NCBI RefSeq assembly: GCF_015160875.1
Contig: NZ_CP063374.1
Location: 1,364,001-1,428,000 of the forward strand
DNA: 64,000 nt
Direction of reading: 5' to 3'
Origin: Streptomyces chromofuscus
Lineage (GTDB): Bacteria; Actinomycetota; Actinomycetes; Streptomycetales; Streptomycetaceae
Shown here: positions 1 through 8,913 of the stretch, piece after piece
Layout of the letters: each line of letters opens with the position of its first letter
Position numbering within the stretch: the first letter of the stretch is position 1
Position numbers and translations under genes: made by a program
The notes under the pieces: generated by a model
The model's database searches: none
Told to the model about the DNA's origin: nothing
Seen by the model: only the letters and a program-made list of their open reading frames with translations

Positions 1-1922
1 AAACCGGAACCGAAACCCGTACCGGAGCCCGAGCCAGAGCCCGAACCCGTGCCCGCGCCGGAGCCCGAACCCGCGCCTCCAGGCAGCCCGAGCAGCTCCG
101 CCAGTCGTTCCTCCGTCGCCAGCGCCTCGGCCGTGCGCCGCTCGCCGTCGTAGGCCCGTTCGGCCGCGGTCGCCGCGTCCGCCGCGCGGGCCGCCGTCAG
201 CTCGGCCCGGGTCTCGGCGGACGCCGCCTCGCGCGCGTGCTCGCTCGCCCGGCGGGACGCCTCGCGGGCCGTGTCCCAGGCGGCCACCGCGGACTTCTCG
301 GCGTCACTGGCGGCGAGGGCGGCACGGGCCGGGTCGGCGTCGGGGGCACTGTCGTCGAGCCAGCCCGCGCGGACCGCCTCGGCGGTCTCCTGCTCGACCT
401 CGGTGAGGCGCTGCCGCAGGTGCCCTGCCTCGCTGCGGGCCCGCTGCGCCTCGGTGGCGGCGGCGGTGGAGTCCCGGTACGCGCTGTCGCTGACCTCCTG
501 GAGGGCGGCGGACCGCTCCTCCGTCTCGTTCGCGAGCGTCTCGGCGCTGTCCGCCGCAGCGTGCAGGGCCCGTACGAGATCCACGGCGGCCTTGGTCCGC
601 GCGGCGAGGGCGGGGGCGGCGTCGCGTTCGGCCTCCTGGATCGCGGCGGCCACGCGGGCGACCCGGTCGGCGGCGGCGCGGTGGCGCAGCACCGCCTCGG
701 CGGCCTGCCAGGCCGAGTGCAGGGTGCGCGCGTCGGCGAGCTCACGCTTCTGCGCGGCGGCCGACTTCTCGGCCGCGGCGAGCGCCAGCGAGGCGTGCCG
801 GTAGGCGAGTTCGGCGGCGATCAGGGCGCTGCGCTCGCGCGCCGACTCGGCGTGGGTCACGGCGTGGGCGGCGCCCGTGACCCGCTGGGCGAGGTCGGCG
901 GCCCGCGACCGCTCCTGGGCGCCGCGCGCGGACAGCCGCCGCGCCAGCGTGCGCGTGCGCCGTTCGGCGCCGGCATGGATGTCACGCGCGCGTGCGCGTG
1001 CGTCGGCGGCCTCCACGATCCGCCCGAGCAGGTCGACCGACCCGGCGGTGAAGTCGCGTTCGGCGATCAGCTCCGCCCGCCGTCCCAGCTTGTTGCCGAA
1101 GCCGCTGACGAGGTCGGCGAGCCCGTCGGTGTCCCGTGCGTCGGTGACGGCGCGCAGCAGCAGGTCGGTGAAGTCGGAGTCCTTCTTCACCGCGAAGAGG
1201 CCGGCCGCCTCGCCCTCGTCGGCGTTCATCTCCCGCTGGTAGCGGAAGAGTTCGGGGTCGAGGCCGAGGTCGCCGAGGTGCTCGGTCCAGCGTTCGTGGA
1301 TCTCCTCCCAGTGCACTTCGAGGTGCGGATACGCCTTGCCCGCCTCGGCGAGCGCGTCCCGGAAGCCCTTCATGGTGCGTCGCCGTCCCTGTGCCCCGGA
1401 CTGGCCATCGGCGGGCGGCCGTACGGCGGTGGCCTCGGCGACCGGCAGGTTGTCCAGGGTGAGCCCGGGGCCGGGCCGGAAGGAGTACCAGGCCTCGGCG
1501 AACTTGCGCGGGTCGTTGGAGACCTGACGTCCGCGCCACTCGCTCACCTTGCCGACGACGACGCACTCGCCGGTCAGCACGTGCTGCCACTCCAGGGCCA
1601 CGTGCCCGCAGTCGTCCGCGAGCAGGAACTTGCGCAGCACACCGGAGCTCGCGCCGCCCAGCGTGTTCCGGTGGCCCGGCAGCATCACCGAGAAGATCAG
1701 CTTGAGCAGCACGGACTTGCCGCCGCCGTTCTCCAGGAAGAGCACCCCGGCGGGCGCGGGCCGGCGCGGCGGGCCGACCGGCTCCTCCTCGAAGAACTCC
1801 GCCTGCGTCGGCGCGGGGTCGGGCACGGGCTCGCCCACACCGCGCAGGTCAAGCACGGTGTCGGCGTAGCGCGCCCCGGCGGGCCCGATGGAGTAGAGAC
1901 GGACCCGGGACAGCTCGTACAT
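1..1922 (-). CDS. jetC: SMC-like ATPase of a Wadjet/MksF-type system (JetC), cut by the window edge
   Basis: The gene reads from an ATG at 1922 off the left edge, so only about 640 N-terminal residues are visible. A P-loop of the SMC/MukB kind, ENGGGKS, lies at residues 64-70 after a long N-terminal strand region. From about residue 290 the protein is Ala/Glu/Arg-rich and looks like coiled coil. In the family this ATPase forms the motor of an SMC-like complex that finds and extrudes plasmid DNA. It follows jetB after 59 bp and jetA lies before that, the order of jetABCD loci. The start has a modest GAGAG Shine-Dalgarno. An unusual Gly/Ser-rich run begins near residue 613 and continues to the edge. 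The family call rests on the operon order, the P-loop and the coiled coil. The ABC signature, Walker B and the jetD nuclease cannot be seen here. Confidence 0.72.
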   Translation of the reverse strand, partial: MYELSRVRLYSIGPAGARYADTVLDLRGVGEPVPDPAPTQAEFFEEEPVGPPRRPAPAGVLFLENGGGKSVLLKLIFSVMLPGHRNTLGGASSGVLRKFLLADDCGHVALEWQHVLTGECVVVGKVSEWRGRQVSNDPRKFAEAWYSFRPGPGLTLDNLPVAEATAVRPPADGQSGAQGRRRTMKGFRDALAEAGKAYPHLEVHWEEIHERWTEHLGDLGLDPELFRYQREMNADEGEAAGLFAVKKDSDFTDLLLRAVTDARDTDGLADLVSGFGNKLGRRAELIAERDFTAGSVDLLGRIVEAADARARARDIHAGAERRTRTLARRLSARGAQERSRAADLAQRVTGAAHAVTHAESARERSALIAAELAYRHASLALAAAEKSAAAQKRELADARTLHSAWQAAEAVLRHRAAADRVARVAAAIQEAERDAAPALAARTKAAVDLVRALHAAADSAETLANETEERSAALQEVSDSAYRDSTAAATEAQRARSEAGHLRQRLTEVEQETAEAVRAGWLDDSAPDADPARAALAASDAEKSAVAAWDTAREASRRASEHAREAASAETRAELTAARAADAATAAERAYDGERRTAEALATEERLAELLGLPGGAGSGSGAGTGSGSGSGSGTGFGSG

Positions 1923-1981
1923 GGCGGACTCTCGTAAGTCTTCGGCAGATCGGGGAAGTTCGGGCGGGGGCGCGGCGACGG

Positions 1982-2854
1982 TCAGCCGGAGTGGAAGGGC
2001 AGCCCGGCATCGGCCACCAGCTCCAGGTCGTCGCCGTCGCGCGGGGGCAGCAGCGTCGGCGTGCCGTCGGTCACCGGGACGACCCCCAGCTCCAGCAGCT
2101 CGGCCATGGCGGCGCTGCCGGCCATGTCCCGCACCTGGAGCTGGTAGCGCGCGGTCGTCCGGTAGGTGCCGCCGTTGTCGTCGCCGGTCCGCTGCAGGAA
2201 CCCGGAGTCGGTGAGGAAGGCCACGGCCTTGCCGACGATGCCGGTCGTGGACCCGGCGAGCCGTCGGGCGTCCTTGGTGGCGCCGGTGGCACTGCGTCTG
2301 ACCCAGATCCGCCAGGCGGCCTCCAGCCCGGGCGCGTCGGTCGCGGGGTCGGTGTTCTCCCCCTGCTCGGCGGCCCGCTCCTCCAGCCGCCGGCAGGCCT
2401 GCCGTACGAACGCGTCGACGCCGTTGACCGTCACGCGGCCGATGTACCCGTCGTCGGCGAGGTCCTCGGGGCGCGGGAACGCCATGGCGGCGACGGCGAG
2501 GTGCGCGAGCCCGTGCAGGAACCGGTCGCCGGAGTCGGCTGCCGTCCGCCGCGCGTAGTCGCCCATCCGCACGGCGAAGACGGAGTCCTCGGCGGCGGTC
2601 ACGGCCATCCCCGCGCGCGGGGACACCTCCAGCACGACCAGGCCCAGCCCGGCGGCCACGGCGTCCGCGAGCCGCGCGAACGCCGGATCCTCCCGGTACC
2701 GGCGCAGCAGGTCGGCGTACTCCTGGTCGCGTGCGGGCAGCAGCTTCGGCTGCAACCCGAAGGCGACGAGCCGCGCGGCGTCGGCGGCGTCGGCGGGGGT
2801 GACGGCGGCGCTGCCCGGCGTCCCGGCACCCTCCGGCTCAACGTGCTCGCTCAC
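1982..2854 (-). CDS. jetB: Wadjet/MksE-type accessory subunit (JetB-like)
   Basis: This encodes 290 residues from a GTG with a good GAGGAG site. It starts 22 bp after the jetA-like stop and ends 59 bp before the SMC-like ATPase. In MksBEF/Wadjet complexes the middle subunit is a winged-helix KITE protein that bridges the kleisin. Consistent with that, the protein is mostly helical, has no catalytic motif I can recognise, and has a winged-helix-like stretch near residues 200-255. The acidic, proline-containing first 25 residues are probably disordered. The assignment rests mainly on size and position between the jetA-like and SMC-like genes, not on a diagnostic motif. A profile search against DUF4194 and the type II and III JetB families would settle it. 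Confidence 0.62.
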   Translation of the reverse strand: MSEHVEPEGAGTPGSAAVTPADAADAARLVAFGLQPKLLPARDQEYADLLRRYREDPAFARLADAVAAGLGLVVLEVSPRAGMAVTAAEDSVFAVRMGDYARRTAADSGDRFLHGLAHLAVAAMAFPRPEDLADDGYIGRVTVNGVDAFVRQACRRLEERAAEQGENTDPATDAPGLEAAWRIWVRRSATGATKDARRLAGSTTGIVGKAVAFLTDSGFLQRTGDDNGGTYRTTARYQLQVRDMAGSAAMAELLELGVVPVTDGTPTLLPPRDGDDLELVADAGLPFHSG

Positions 2855-2876
2855 GACTGCAACTCCTCAGACATCA

Positions 2877-4403
2877 TCAGGCGGCCTCCGTCCGGTCCGC
2901 TGTCATCCCCGCCGCGTCCAGCAGGGCCGTGCCGACGATCAGGTCGGCCCCGCCGAACTCGGGATCGTCCAGCTCGGTCCCGTCGTCCACGGAGAACAAC
3001 AGCTTCTCCTCCCCCTGCCGATAGGCCGTTCCCACCGGCGGGCTGGCCGCGTGCACCGCCATCAGCGCGACCAGGTACGGCAGGTCGGGATCGGTCCTGC
3101 GGGCCTCGGCCAGCAGCCCCGACAGGCGCCGCGGCGCGTCCGCCGGCAGGTCCAGCAGCGCCTTCGCCGCGGCCAGCTGCTCCTCGCTGAACCGGCTGTC
3201 GTCCGGTGTGGCGATCAGATCCGGCTCCGGCATCTCCGCGCCGAGGTGCTCCCGCTCCGCCGGCGGGGTGAGCAGTATGTCGACCAGGTCACCGACGCGG
3301 ACGGACACCGGCGTCCGCAGTCCGGTCCCCTTGGCGAAGAACGCGTCCGTGACGCGGATCGCCTGCTCCAGCGGCAGCGGCAGCACCGGCGCGACCAGGT
3401 GCCCGTACAGGTCGATACCGGCCGTGGACATCGGCGTCGCGAAGGCCTGCCTGTCCTGCTCGGCGCGGAACAGCGGCCCGGCCTCCAGCAGTCGCGACTG
3501 CAACTGGGTGTGCCGCCGGATGCAGTCCTTGACGATGTCGACCAGCTCGGCGGCCCGCCGCTTGTGCTCGGGGTCCTCCGACTCGTCGCGCGCCCTGCGG
3601 ATGTTGGTGAGGATGGCGTTCTCGTGCCGGTACCGGTCGGCGACGTGGTCCAGCGCCTCGGCGATCATGTCGGGGACGGTGGTGAGCCAGTCCACCGCGC
3701 GGACGTTGCGCCGGGTCGCCTCCAGTGCCCTGCGGAGCGTCTCCGAGTACTGCACGGTCCGGTAGCGCGCCTGTTCGGCCGCCAGTTGGGCGTCCGCGAG
3801 CCGGCCTCGGTTGATCAGCACCTCCAGCTTGACCTCGGCCGCGATCTGGGCGCTGGTGACATCGGTGTCGAGGGCGCCGACGAGGACGTTCACCGCCTCG
3901 TCGGTCGTACGGAGGTAGACGCTGCCGCCGGGACCGGGCACCTCCTCGATCAGCTTGAAGTCGTAGTCCCGCCGGACATATGTGCCATCCGGTGCGAAAG
4001 CGCCGTAGACCGCGCGGAATCCGCGGTCCACGCTGCCCACGTTGATGAGGTTCTCCAGCACCCAGCGCGCGACCCGCTCGTGTTCGGCGGCCGGTCGCCG
4101 CGGGGCCTGCGCCGCGATGCGCGGGACGAGCCGGGCCACCACCTGGTCGTGGTCGGCGCCGGTGTCGAAGTCCATGTTCAGCGTGACGAGGTCGATCGCG
4201 GCGAGGGCGACCTCCGCCATCCCGTACACCGAGTACTCGCCCGCGAGGTTGGCCTTGCGTGCGTCGAGGTCGTGCAGGGGCGCGGTGCAGGCGAGCGCGC
4301 GCAGCCGCCGTGCCAGTCCCTCGTCGGCGGCCGGCCCCAGGGCAGGGCGCGGCCCTGCGCTGAACTGGGGCGGAACGCTGTCCGTGGATGCAGGCGAAGT
4401 CAC
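2877..4403 (-). CDS. jetA: Wadjet/MksB-type kleisin subunit (JetA-like)
   Basis: This is the first gene of the three-gene SMC-like operon, about 508 residues from the GTG at 4403. A longer frame to 4469 exists, but its extra residues look non-coding. Wadjet JetA/MksB proteins are about 480-550 residues long and act as the kleisin that joins the two ATPase heads. The sequence is helix-rich and soluble, with segments such as KLEVLINRGRLADAQ and paired helices at about 200-300 that would suit the coiled region of a kleisin. No enzyme motif is visible. The start is uncertain because the nearest purine-rich site (GAGGA) sits about 13 bp upstream. The GntR gene ends 92 bp upstream on the same strand, so the operon probably has its own promoter. 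The call depends on operon context. Confidence 0.6.
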   Translation of the reverse strand: MTSPASTDSVPPQFSAGPRPALGPAADEGLARRLRALACTAPLHDLDARKANLAGEYSVYGMAEVALAAIDLVTLNMDFDTGADHDQVVARLVPRIAAQAPRRPAAEHERVARWVLENLINVGSVDRGFRAVYGAFAPDGTYVRRDYDFKLIEEVPGPGGSVYLRTTDEAVNVLVGALDTDVTSAQIAAEVKLEVLINRGRLADAQLAAEQARYRTVQYSETLRRALEATRRNVRAVDWLTTVPDMIAEALDHVADRYRHENAILTNIRRARDESEDPEHKRRAAELVDIVKDCIRRHTQLQSRLLEAGPLFRAEQDRQAFATPMSTAGIDLYGHLVAPVLPLPLEQAIRVTDAFFAKGTGLRTPVSVRVGDLVDILLTPPAEREHLGAEMPEPDLIATPDDSRFSEEQLAAAKALLDLPADAPRRLSGLLAEARRTDPDLPYLVALMAVHAASPPVGTAYRQGEEKLLFSVDDGTELDDPEFGGADLIVGTALLDAAGMTADRTEAA

Positions 4404-4494
4404 GGTGCACAGAGTAGGTCCTCGGTCTGACAAGGACCCAAACGACGCAGATGCCCCGGGCGGCAGCACAGTCGCCCCGGGGCCCCGGGACGCG

Positions 4495-5190
4495 TCAGGC
4501 GTCGTCGCCCACCCGCCGCCGGTAGACCTCCACGACCCGCTCCAGCGAGTCGTCGAGGTACACCTCCAGCAGCCGCTGGGCCTCGCCGCGGTCGCCGTCC
4601 TGAAGGGCCTGGAGGATCTGGCGGTTGCGCGTGAGGTACGGCTCGTGCAGCCGCCTCGGGTCGTCCACGACGTGGAAGGCGAGCCGGAGTTCGGCGAACA
4701 CGCTGCGCATCAGCTCGTCGGTGCGCTCGCTCCCGGCGAGGGCGACCAGTTCCCGGTGGAAGTGGATGTTGGCCGTACCGAGGCCTTTCCAGTCATGTTC
4801 GGCCGCCGCCCGCTGCCCCTCCGTCACGGCCGACGCGAGCCCGTCGAGCGCGTACGGCGGCTCGCCGAGCCCCCGGACGACGGCGCACTCGACCAGGCGC
4901 CGGGTGCGGTAGATGTCCTCGACGTCCTCCACGGCGAGGACCCGCACGAAGACGCCCCGGTTGAGCTCGTGCACCAGCAGACGTTCGTGCGTGAGCAGCC
5001 GGAACGCCTCGCGCAGCGTGTTACGGGAGACGCCGAGCGCCCCGCCGATGCTGTCCTCCGACAGCCGCGTCCCGGGCGGGAAGTACCCCTCGGCGATACG
5101 GCTCCTGAGGATGTCCGAGACGCGCTCGGCGGTGCTGGTGCGCCCCAGGAGGGCCCGGTCGTCCGCCAGTCCCGTCAGCTGCTCTGCCAT
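4495..5190 (-). CDS. GntR-family regulator, FadR/FCD subfamily
   Basis: The 231-residue protein has an N-terminal winged helix-turn-helix (about 18-85), with the typical GntR recognition stretch SEDSIGGALGVSRNTLREA. It is followed by an all-helical FCD ligand domain containing NIHFHRELVALAGSERT and late Arg/His residues of the metal and ligand pocket. FCD regulators usually repress a neighbouring catabolic operon and release DNA on binding its substrate. It is transcribed divergently from the transporter-DUF1445-pxpABC operon. A perfect 17-bp palindrome in the shared intergenic region (5240-5256) is the obvious operator. The likely inducer is 5-oxoproline or a related acid, but that is inferred from the neighbours only. 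Confidence 0.88.
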   Translation of the reverse strand: MAEQLTGLADDRALLGRTSTAERVSDILRSRIAEGYFPPGTRLSEDSIGGALGVSRNTLREAFRLLTHERLLVHELNRGVFVRVLAVEDVEDIYRTRRLVECAVVRGLGEPPYALDGLASAVTEGQRAAAEHDWKGLGTANIHFHRELVALAGSERTDELMRSVFAELRLAFHVVDDPRRLHEPYLTRNRQILQALQDGDRGEAQRLLEVYLDDSLERVVEVYRRRVGDDA

Positions 5191-5239
5191 GCCCGGAATT
5201 CAATCGCAGATACAAGAACGAAACAACATGGGTATTGAG

Positions 5240-5256
5240 GGATCGTTCAACGATCC
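5240..5256. promoter_or_regulatory. Candidate GntR operator palindrome
   Basis: Two 8-bp arms (GGATCGTT and AACGATCC) form a perfect inverted repeat around a single central C. The site lies between the GntR gene (start 5190) and the divergent transporter gene (start 5367). FadR-type GntR proteins bind short palindromes of this size in their own divergent promoter regions. Binding here could control both directions. Confidence 0.6.
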
Positions 5257-5366
5257 TCTACCTTGCTGCGAACGGCGCCGCCCTTCCCTCACACGCGGCG
5301 CCGCCGACTCCCGCACGGCACGGCTCACGTCCCCAGCACCCTCCGTCCTCCCATTGCGAGGTGCAC

Positions 5367-6686
5367 ATGAGCACGACCCCTCCACCGCAGGCCCTGACCA
5401 CCGGTGCCCACCCGGACAAGGGTGAACAGCCCGAAAGCGACGGCGCGTTCGGCTGGCTGCGCGCCCTCGGCCCGCGGGGCCGCCGCGCCTTCGCCGGCGC
5501 GTTCGGCGGCTACGCCCTCGACTCGTACGACTACTTCACGCTCCCGCTGAGCATGGTCGCGCTGGCCGCCTACTTCGGCCTGGACAGCGGACAGACGGGC
5601 CTGTTCACCACCGTCACGCTCGTCGTGTCCGCGATCGGCGGCGCCCTCGCGGGCGTGCTGGCCGACCGGATCGGCCGCGTCAAGGCGCTGATGATCACGG
5701 TGGTGACGTACGCCGTCTTCACCGTGGCCTGCGGCTTCGCACCCAACTACGAGACGCTGCTGGTCTTCCGGGCCCTGCAGGGGCTGGGCTTCGGCGGCGA
5801 GTGGGCGGTCGGCGCGATCCTGGTCGCCGAGTACGCGAGCGCCAAGCACCGGGGCCGCACCCTCGGGGTCATCCAGAGTTCGTGGGCCGTGGGCTGGGCC
5901 CTCGCAGCGATCGTGTACACGCTGGTCTTCTCGTTCCTCGACGAGGACCTGGCCTGGCGTGTGATGTTCTGGACCGGCGCGCTGCCCGCGCTGCTGGTGA
6001 TCTGGATGCGGCGCCGCGTGCACGACGCCCCCGAGGCGATCGCCGCACGGGAGAAAAGCCCGCAAAAGGGTTCATTCGCCGTGATTTTCAAGCCGGGTAC
6101 GGCCGATGCACCCGGCCTGCTGCGCACCACGCTGTTCGCTGTGCTGCTCTCCACCGGCGTCCAGGGCGGCTACTACACGCTGGCGACCTGGGTGCCCACG
6201 TACCTGAAGACGGAGCGCGATCTGTCCGTCGTCGGCACCGGCGGCTATCTGACGTTCCTGATCTCCGGCGCCTTCGCCGGTTACCTGACGGGCGGTTACC
6301 TCACCGACCGGCTGGGCCGGCGGCGCAACATCTGGCTGTTCGCCCTGCTGTCCGCGGTGTGCATCCTGGCGTACGCGAACATCCCCGGCGGGGCCAACTC
6401 CCTCGTGCTGGTGCTCGGCTTCCCGCTCGGGTTCTGCATGTCGGCCATCTTCAGCGGCTTCGGGTCGTTCCTGAGCGAGCTGTACCCGACCGCCGTGCGC
6501 GGTACGGGGCAGGGCTTCACGTACAACACCGGCCGTGCCGTCGGAGCGGTCTTCCCCACCACCGTAGGCTTCCTGGCGGACAGTTGGGGTGTGGGCGGCG
6601 CCCTGGTCTTCGGCGCGATCGGCTACGGGCTCGCGGCGCTGGCGCTGCTCGGTCTGCCCGAGACGCGCGGGAAGGAGCTGGTGTGA
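5367..6686 (+). CDS. MFS transporter (sugar/organic acid porter type), first gene of the oxoprolinase operon
   Basis: The 439-residue protein has about 12 membrane segments and the MFS signature ADRIGRVKA in the loop after helix 2. A second copy, TDRLGRRRN, lies in the C-terminal half. The glycine-rich [17 protein letters not shown] after helix 4 is typical of the AAHS/SHS metabolite:proton symporters that carry organic acids. The ATG at 5367 follows GCGAGG at good spacing. The stop overlaps the start of the DUF1445 gene by 4 bp (GTGA), so translation is coupled. The substrate is most likely 5-oxoproline or another small carboxylate, judging from the oxoprolinase genes that follow. The exact substrate cannot be read from the sequence. 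Confidence 0.88.
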   Translation: MSTTPPPQALTTGAHPDKGEQPESDGAFGWLRALGPRGRRAFAGAFGGYALDSYDYFTLPLSMVALAAYFGLDSGQTGLFTTVTLVVSAIGGALAGVLADRIGRVKALMITVVTYAVFTVACGFAPNYETLLVFRALQGLGFGGEWAVGAILVAEYASAKHRGRTLGVIQSSWAVGWALAAIVYTLVFSFLDEDLAWRVMFWTGALPALLVIWMRRRVHDAPEAIAAREKSPQKGSFAVIFKPGTADAPGLLRTTLFAVLLSTGVQGGYYTLATWVPTYLKTERDLSVVGTGGYLTFLISGAFAGYLTGGYLTDRLGRRRNIWLFALLSAVCILAYANIPGGANSLVLVLGFPLGFCMSAIFSGFGSFLSELYPTAVRGTGQGFTYNTGRAVGAVFPTTVGFLADSWGVGGALVFGAIGYGLAALALLGLPETRGKELV

Positions 6687-7504
6687 ACCGCATCGACGAC
6701 CGCCCCCTGACCCTCGTCGACGAGCACGCGCACGCGTGGACCCCCGCGGCGGCCCGGACCCGTTTCCGCGCGGGACTGACCGGCCCCACGGCGGGCGTCG
6801 CGGCCGGCCACACCCAGGTCAACCTGATCGCGGTGCCCGCCGACTGGGCCTACGACATGCTGCTGTTCTGTCAGCGCAACCCCAAACCCTGCCCGGTCCT
6901 GGACGTCACGGACGGGGGTGCGTGGACGACCGTCCTCGCGGCCGGGGCGGATCTGCGGACCGATCTGCCGCGCTACCGCGTGTGGCGGGACGGCGAGCTG
7001 GTGGACGAGCCGACGGATGTGCTCGGGCACTGGCGGCAGGACCTCGTGTCGTTCCTGATCGGCTGCAGCTTCACCTTCGAGTGGGCGCTGGCCGGGGCGG
7101 GTGTGCCGCTGCGCCACATCGAGCAGGGACGGAACGTGCCGATGTACGTCACGAGCCGCCAGTGCCGTCCGGCGGGACGGCTGCACGGGCCGATGGTGGT
7201 GTCCATGCGCCCGGTGCCGCCCGCGCACCTGGCGGCGGCGATCCGGGAGAGCAGTCTGCTCCCGGCGGTGCACGGCAGCCCTGTGCACTGCGGCGATCCG
7301 TCGGCGCTCGGCATCGACGACCTCGGCCGGCCCGACTTCGGCGATCCGGTGACCGTCGAACCGGACGACATCCCAGTGTTCTGGGCCTGCGGGGTGACCC
7401 CGCAGGCGGCGGTGACGGCCTCCCGGCCGCCGTTCGCCATCACCCACGCGCCGGGCCAGATGTTCCTCACCGACGCCCGCGACGAGCAGTACCGCGTGGC
7501 CTGA
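6683..7504 (+). CDS. DUF1445/YcsI-family putative hydro-lyase
   Basis: The 273-residue soluble protein belongs to the YcsI/DUF1445 family, shown by the conserved segments [30 protein letters not shown], read here across residues 40-70, and the [10 protein letters not shown] and [12 protein letters not shown] motifs. The human D-glutamate cyclase DGLUCY carries a domain of this family and makes 5-oxo-D-proline. Together with the pxpABC genes directly downstream, this links it to oxoproline metabolism. Its start overlaps the transporter stop by 4 bp, and it ends 15 bp before pxpA. The biochemical activity of the stand-alone bacterial protein is not established, so I keep the family name. Confidence 0.85.
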   Translation: MNRIDDRPLTLVDEHAHAWTPAAARTRFRAGLTGPTAGVAAGHTQVNLIAVPADWAYDMLLFCQRNPKPCPVLDVTDGGAWTTVLAAGADLRTDLPRYRVWRDGELVDEPTDVLGHWRQDLVSFLIGCSFTFEWALAGAGVPLRHIEQGRNVPMYVTSRQCRPAGRLHGPMVVSMRPVPPAHLAAAIRESSLLPAVHGSPVHCGDPSALGIDDLGRPDFGDPVTVEPDDIPVFWACGVTPQAAVTASRPPFAITHAPGQMFLTDARDEQYRVA

Positions 7505-7519
7505 GCAGCGAGGGTGACC

Positions 7520-8278
7520 ATGACCGCGATCGATCTGAACGCCGACCTGGGCGAGGGCTTCGGCCGCTGGCGGCTGACCGACGACGAGCAGTTGCTGTCC
7601 GTCGTCACCAGCGCCAACGTGGCCTGCGGCTTCCACGCCGGTGACGCGGCCACCATGCGGCGGGTGTGCGAACTGGCGGCCGCGCGCGGGGTGACGATCG
7701 GCGCTCAGGTCTCCTACCGCGACCTGGCCGGGTTCGGCCGACGCGCGATGGACGTGCCGCCCGCCGAACTGGCGGCCGAAGTGGCCTACCAGATCGGCGC
7801 CCTGGAGGTGTTCGCCCGCGCGGCCGGCGCCCGGGTCGCGTACGTCAAACCGCACGGCGCCCTGTACAACCGCGTGGTGCACGACGAGGAGCAGGCCGCC
7901 GCGGTCGTCGACGGCGTGCTCCTCGCCGACGGCTCACTGCCCCTACTCGGACTGCCCGGCTCACGGCTGCTGAAGCTGGCGGCCGAGGCGGGGCTCCCGG
8001 CCGTCCCGGAGGCGTTCGCGGACCGCGCCTACACCGACGAGGGCACCCTCGTGCCGCGGGGCCGGGAGGGCGCCGTCCTGACCGACTCCGACGCCGTGGT
8101 GGAACGCTCGGTGAGCATGGCCCGTTCCGGGACCGTCGTCTCCCACGCCGGGTCACCTGTCGACGTACGCGCGCGTTCCCTGTGTCTGCACGGCGACACG
8201 CCCGGAGCGGTGGAGCTGGCCCGGCGGGTCCGGCGGCGGCTGGAGGAGGCCGGTGTCCGGGTGGAGGCCTTCGCATGA
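7520..8278 (+). CDS. pxpA: 5-oxoprolinase subunit A (LamB/YcsF family)
   Basis: The 252-residue protein begins with the family hallmark IDLNADLGEGFGRW and carries NVACGFHAGD, IGAQVSYRDLAGFGRR and YVKPHGALYN, all diagnostic of LamB/YcsF proteins. PxpA works with PxpB and PxpC in ATP-dependent opening of 5-oxoproline to L-glutamate in the cytosol. I chose the ATG at 7520 because GAGGG sits just upstream; an in-frame GTG at 7514 is possible. The stop overlaps pxpB (ATGA), so the three subunit genes are coupled and should be made in balanced amounts. Confidence 0.95.
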   Translation: MTAIDLNADLGEGFGRWRLTDDEQLLSVVTSANVACGFHAGDAATMRRVCELAAARGVTIGAQVSYRDLAGFGRRAMDVPPAELAAEVAYQIGALEVFARAAGARVAYVKPHGALYNRVVHDEEQAAAVVDGVLLADGSLPLLGLPGSRLLKLAAEAGLPAVPEAFADRAYTDEGTLVPRGREGAVLTDSDAVVERSVSMARSGTVVSHAGSPVDVRARSLCLHGDTPGAVELARRVRRRLEEAGVRVEAFA

Positions 8279-8913
8279 GGGTGCTGCCGGTCGGGGACGG
8301 CGCTCTGCTCGTCGAGGTCTCCTCGGGGGACGAGGCACAGGCACTGCACGCGGAGTTGCTGCGCCGCCGCGCGGAGGGGTCGCTCGCGGTCCGCGAGATC
8401 GTGCCCGCGGCCCGTACCGTCCTCCTGGACGGTCTGCCGGACCCCGTCCGGCTGGCTTGCGAACTGACCGCCGCCGAGGTGCCGTCCGCTCCCCCGCGCG
8501 CGGGGGAGGTCGTCGAGCTGCCCGTGCGCTACGACGGCCCGGACCTGGCGGACGTCGCCACCCTGTGGGAGGTGACCGAGCAGGAGGTGGCCCGCATCCA
8601 CGCCGACACCGAGTTCCGGGTCGCCTTCTGCGGGTTCGCCCCCGGCTTCGGCTACCTGACCGGCCTGCCGCCGCGCTACGACGTCCCGCGGCGGGTCACC
8701 CCGCGCACCGCCGTCCCGGCCGGTTCGGTGGCACTGGCCGGCCCGTACACCGGCGTGTACCCGCACACGTCGCCGGGCGGCTGGCAGCTGATCGGCAGCA
8801 CGGACGCCGTGCTGTGGGACCACGCGCGCGTGCCGGCCGCTCTGCTGTCGCCGGGCGCGCGCGTGCGGTTCGTCCCGGTGGACGGCCACGGGAGCCCGGT
8901 GGGGCGGTCATGA
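8275..8913 (+). CDS. pxpB: 5-oxoprolinase subunit B (KipI-like)
   Basis: The 212-residue protein belongs to the allophanate hydrolase subunit 1/KipI family. It shows FCGFAPGFGYLTGLP, VPAGSVALAGPYTGVYP and SPGGWQLIG, the family's strongest motifs. It forms a complex with PxpC and PxpA that converts 5-oxoproline to glutamate using ATP. Start and stop both overlap the neighbours by 4 bp (ATGA), typical of a coupled operon. KipI homologues in Bacillus also inhibit a sporulation kinase, but the presence of all three pxp genes here favours the metabolic role. Confidence 0.95.
   Translation: MRVLPVGDGALLVEVSSGDEAQALHAELLRRRAEGSLAVREIVPAARTVLLDGLPDPVRLACELTAAEVPSAPPRAGEVVELPVRYDGPDLADVATLWEVTEQEVARIHADTEFRVAFCGFAPGFGYLTGLPPRYDVPRRVTPRTAVPAGSVALAGPYTGVYPHTSPGGWQLIGSTDAVLWDHARVPAALLSPGARVRFVPVDGHGSPVGRS

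Noticed and set aside
237..4430. Long open frames on the plus strand opposite the SMC-like operon
   Set aside because: They are rich in Arg, Gly, Pro and Ala without any motif, the usual shadow of GC-rich genes. The minus-strand frames carry the recognisable P-loop and helical proteins.
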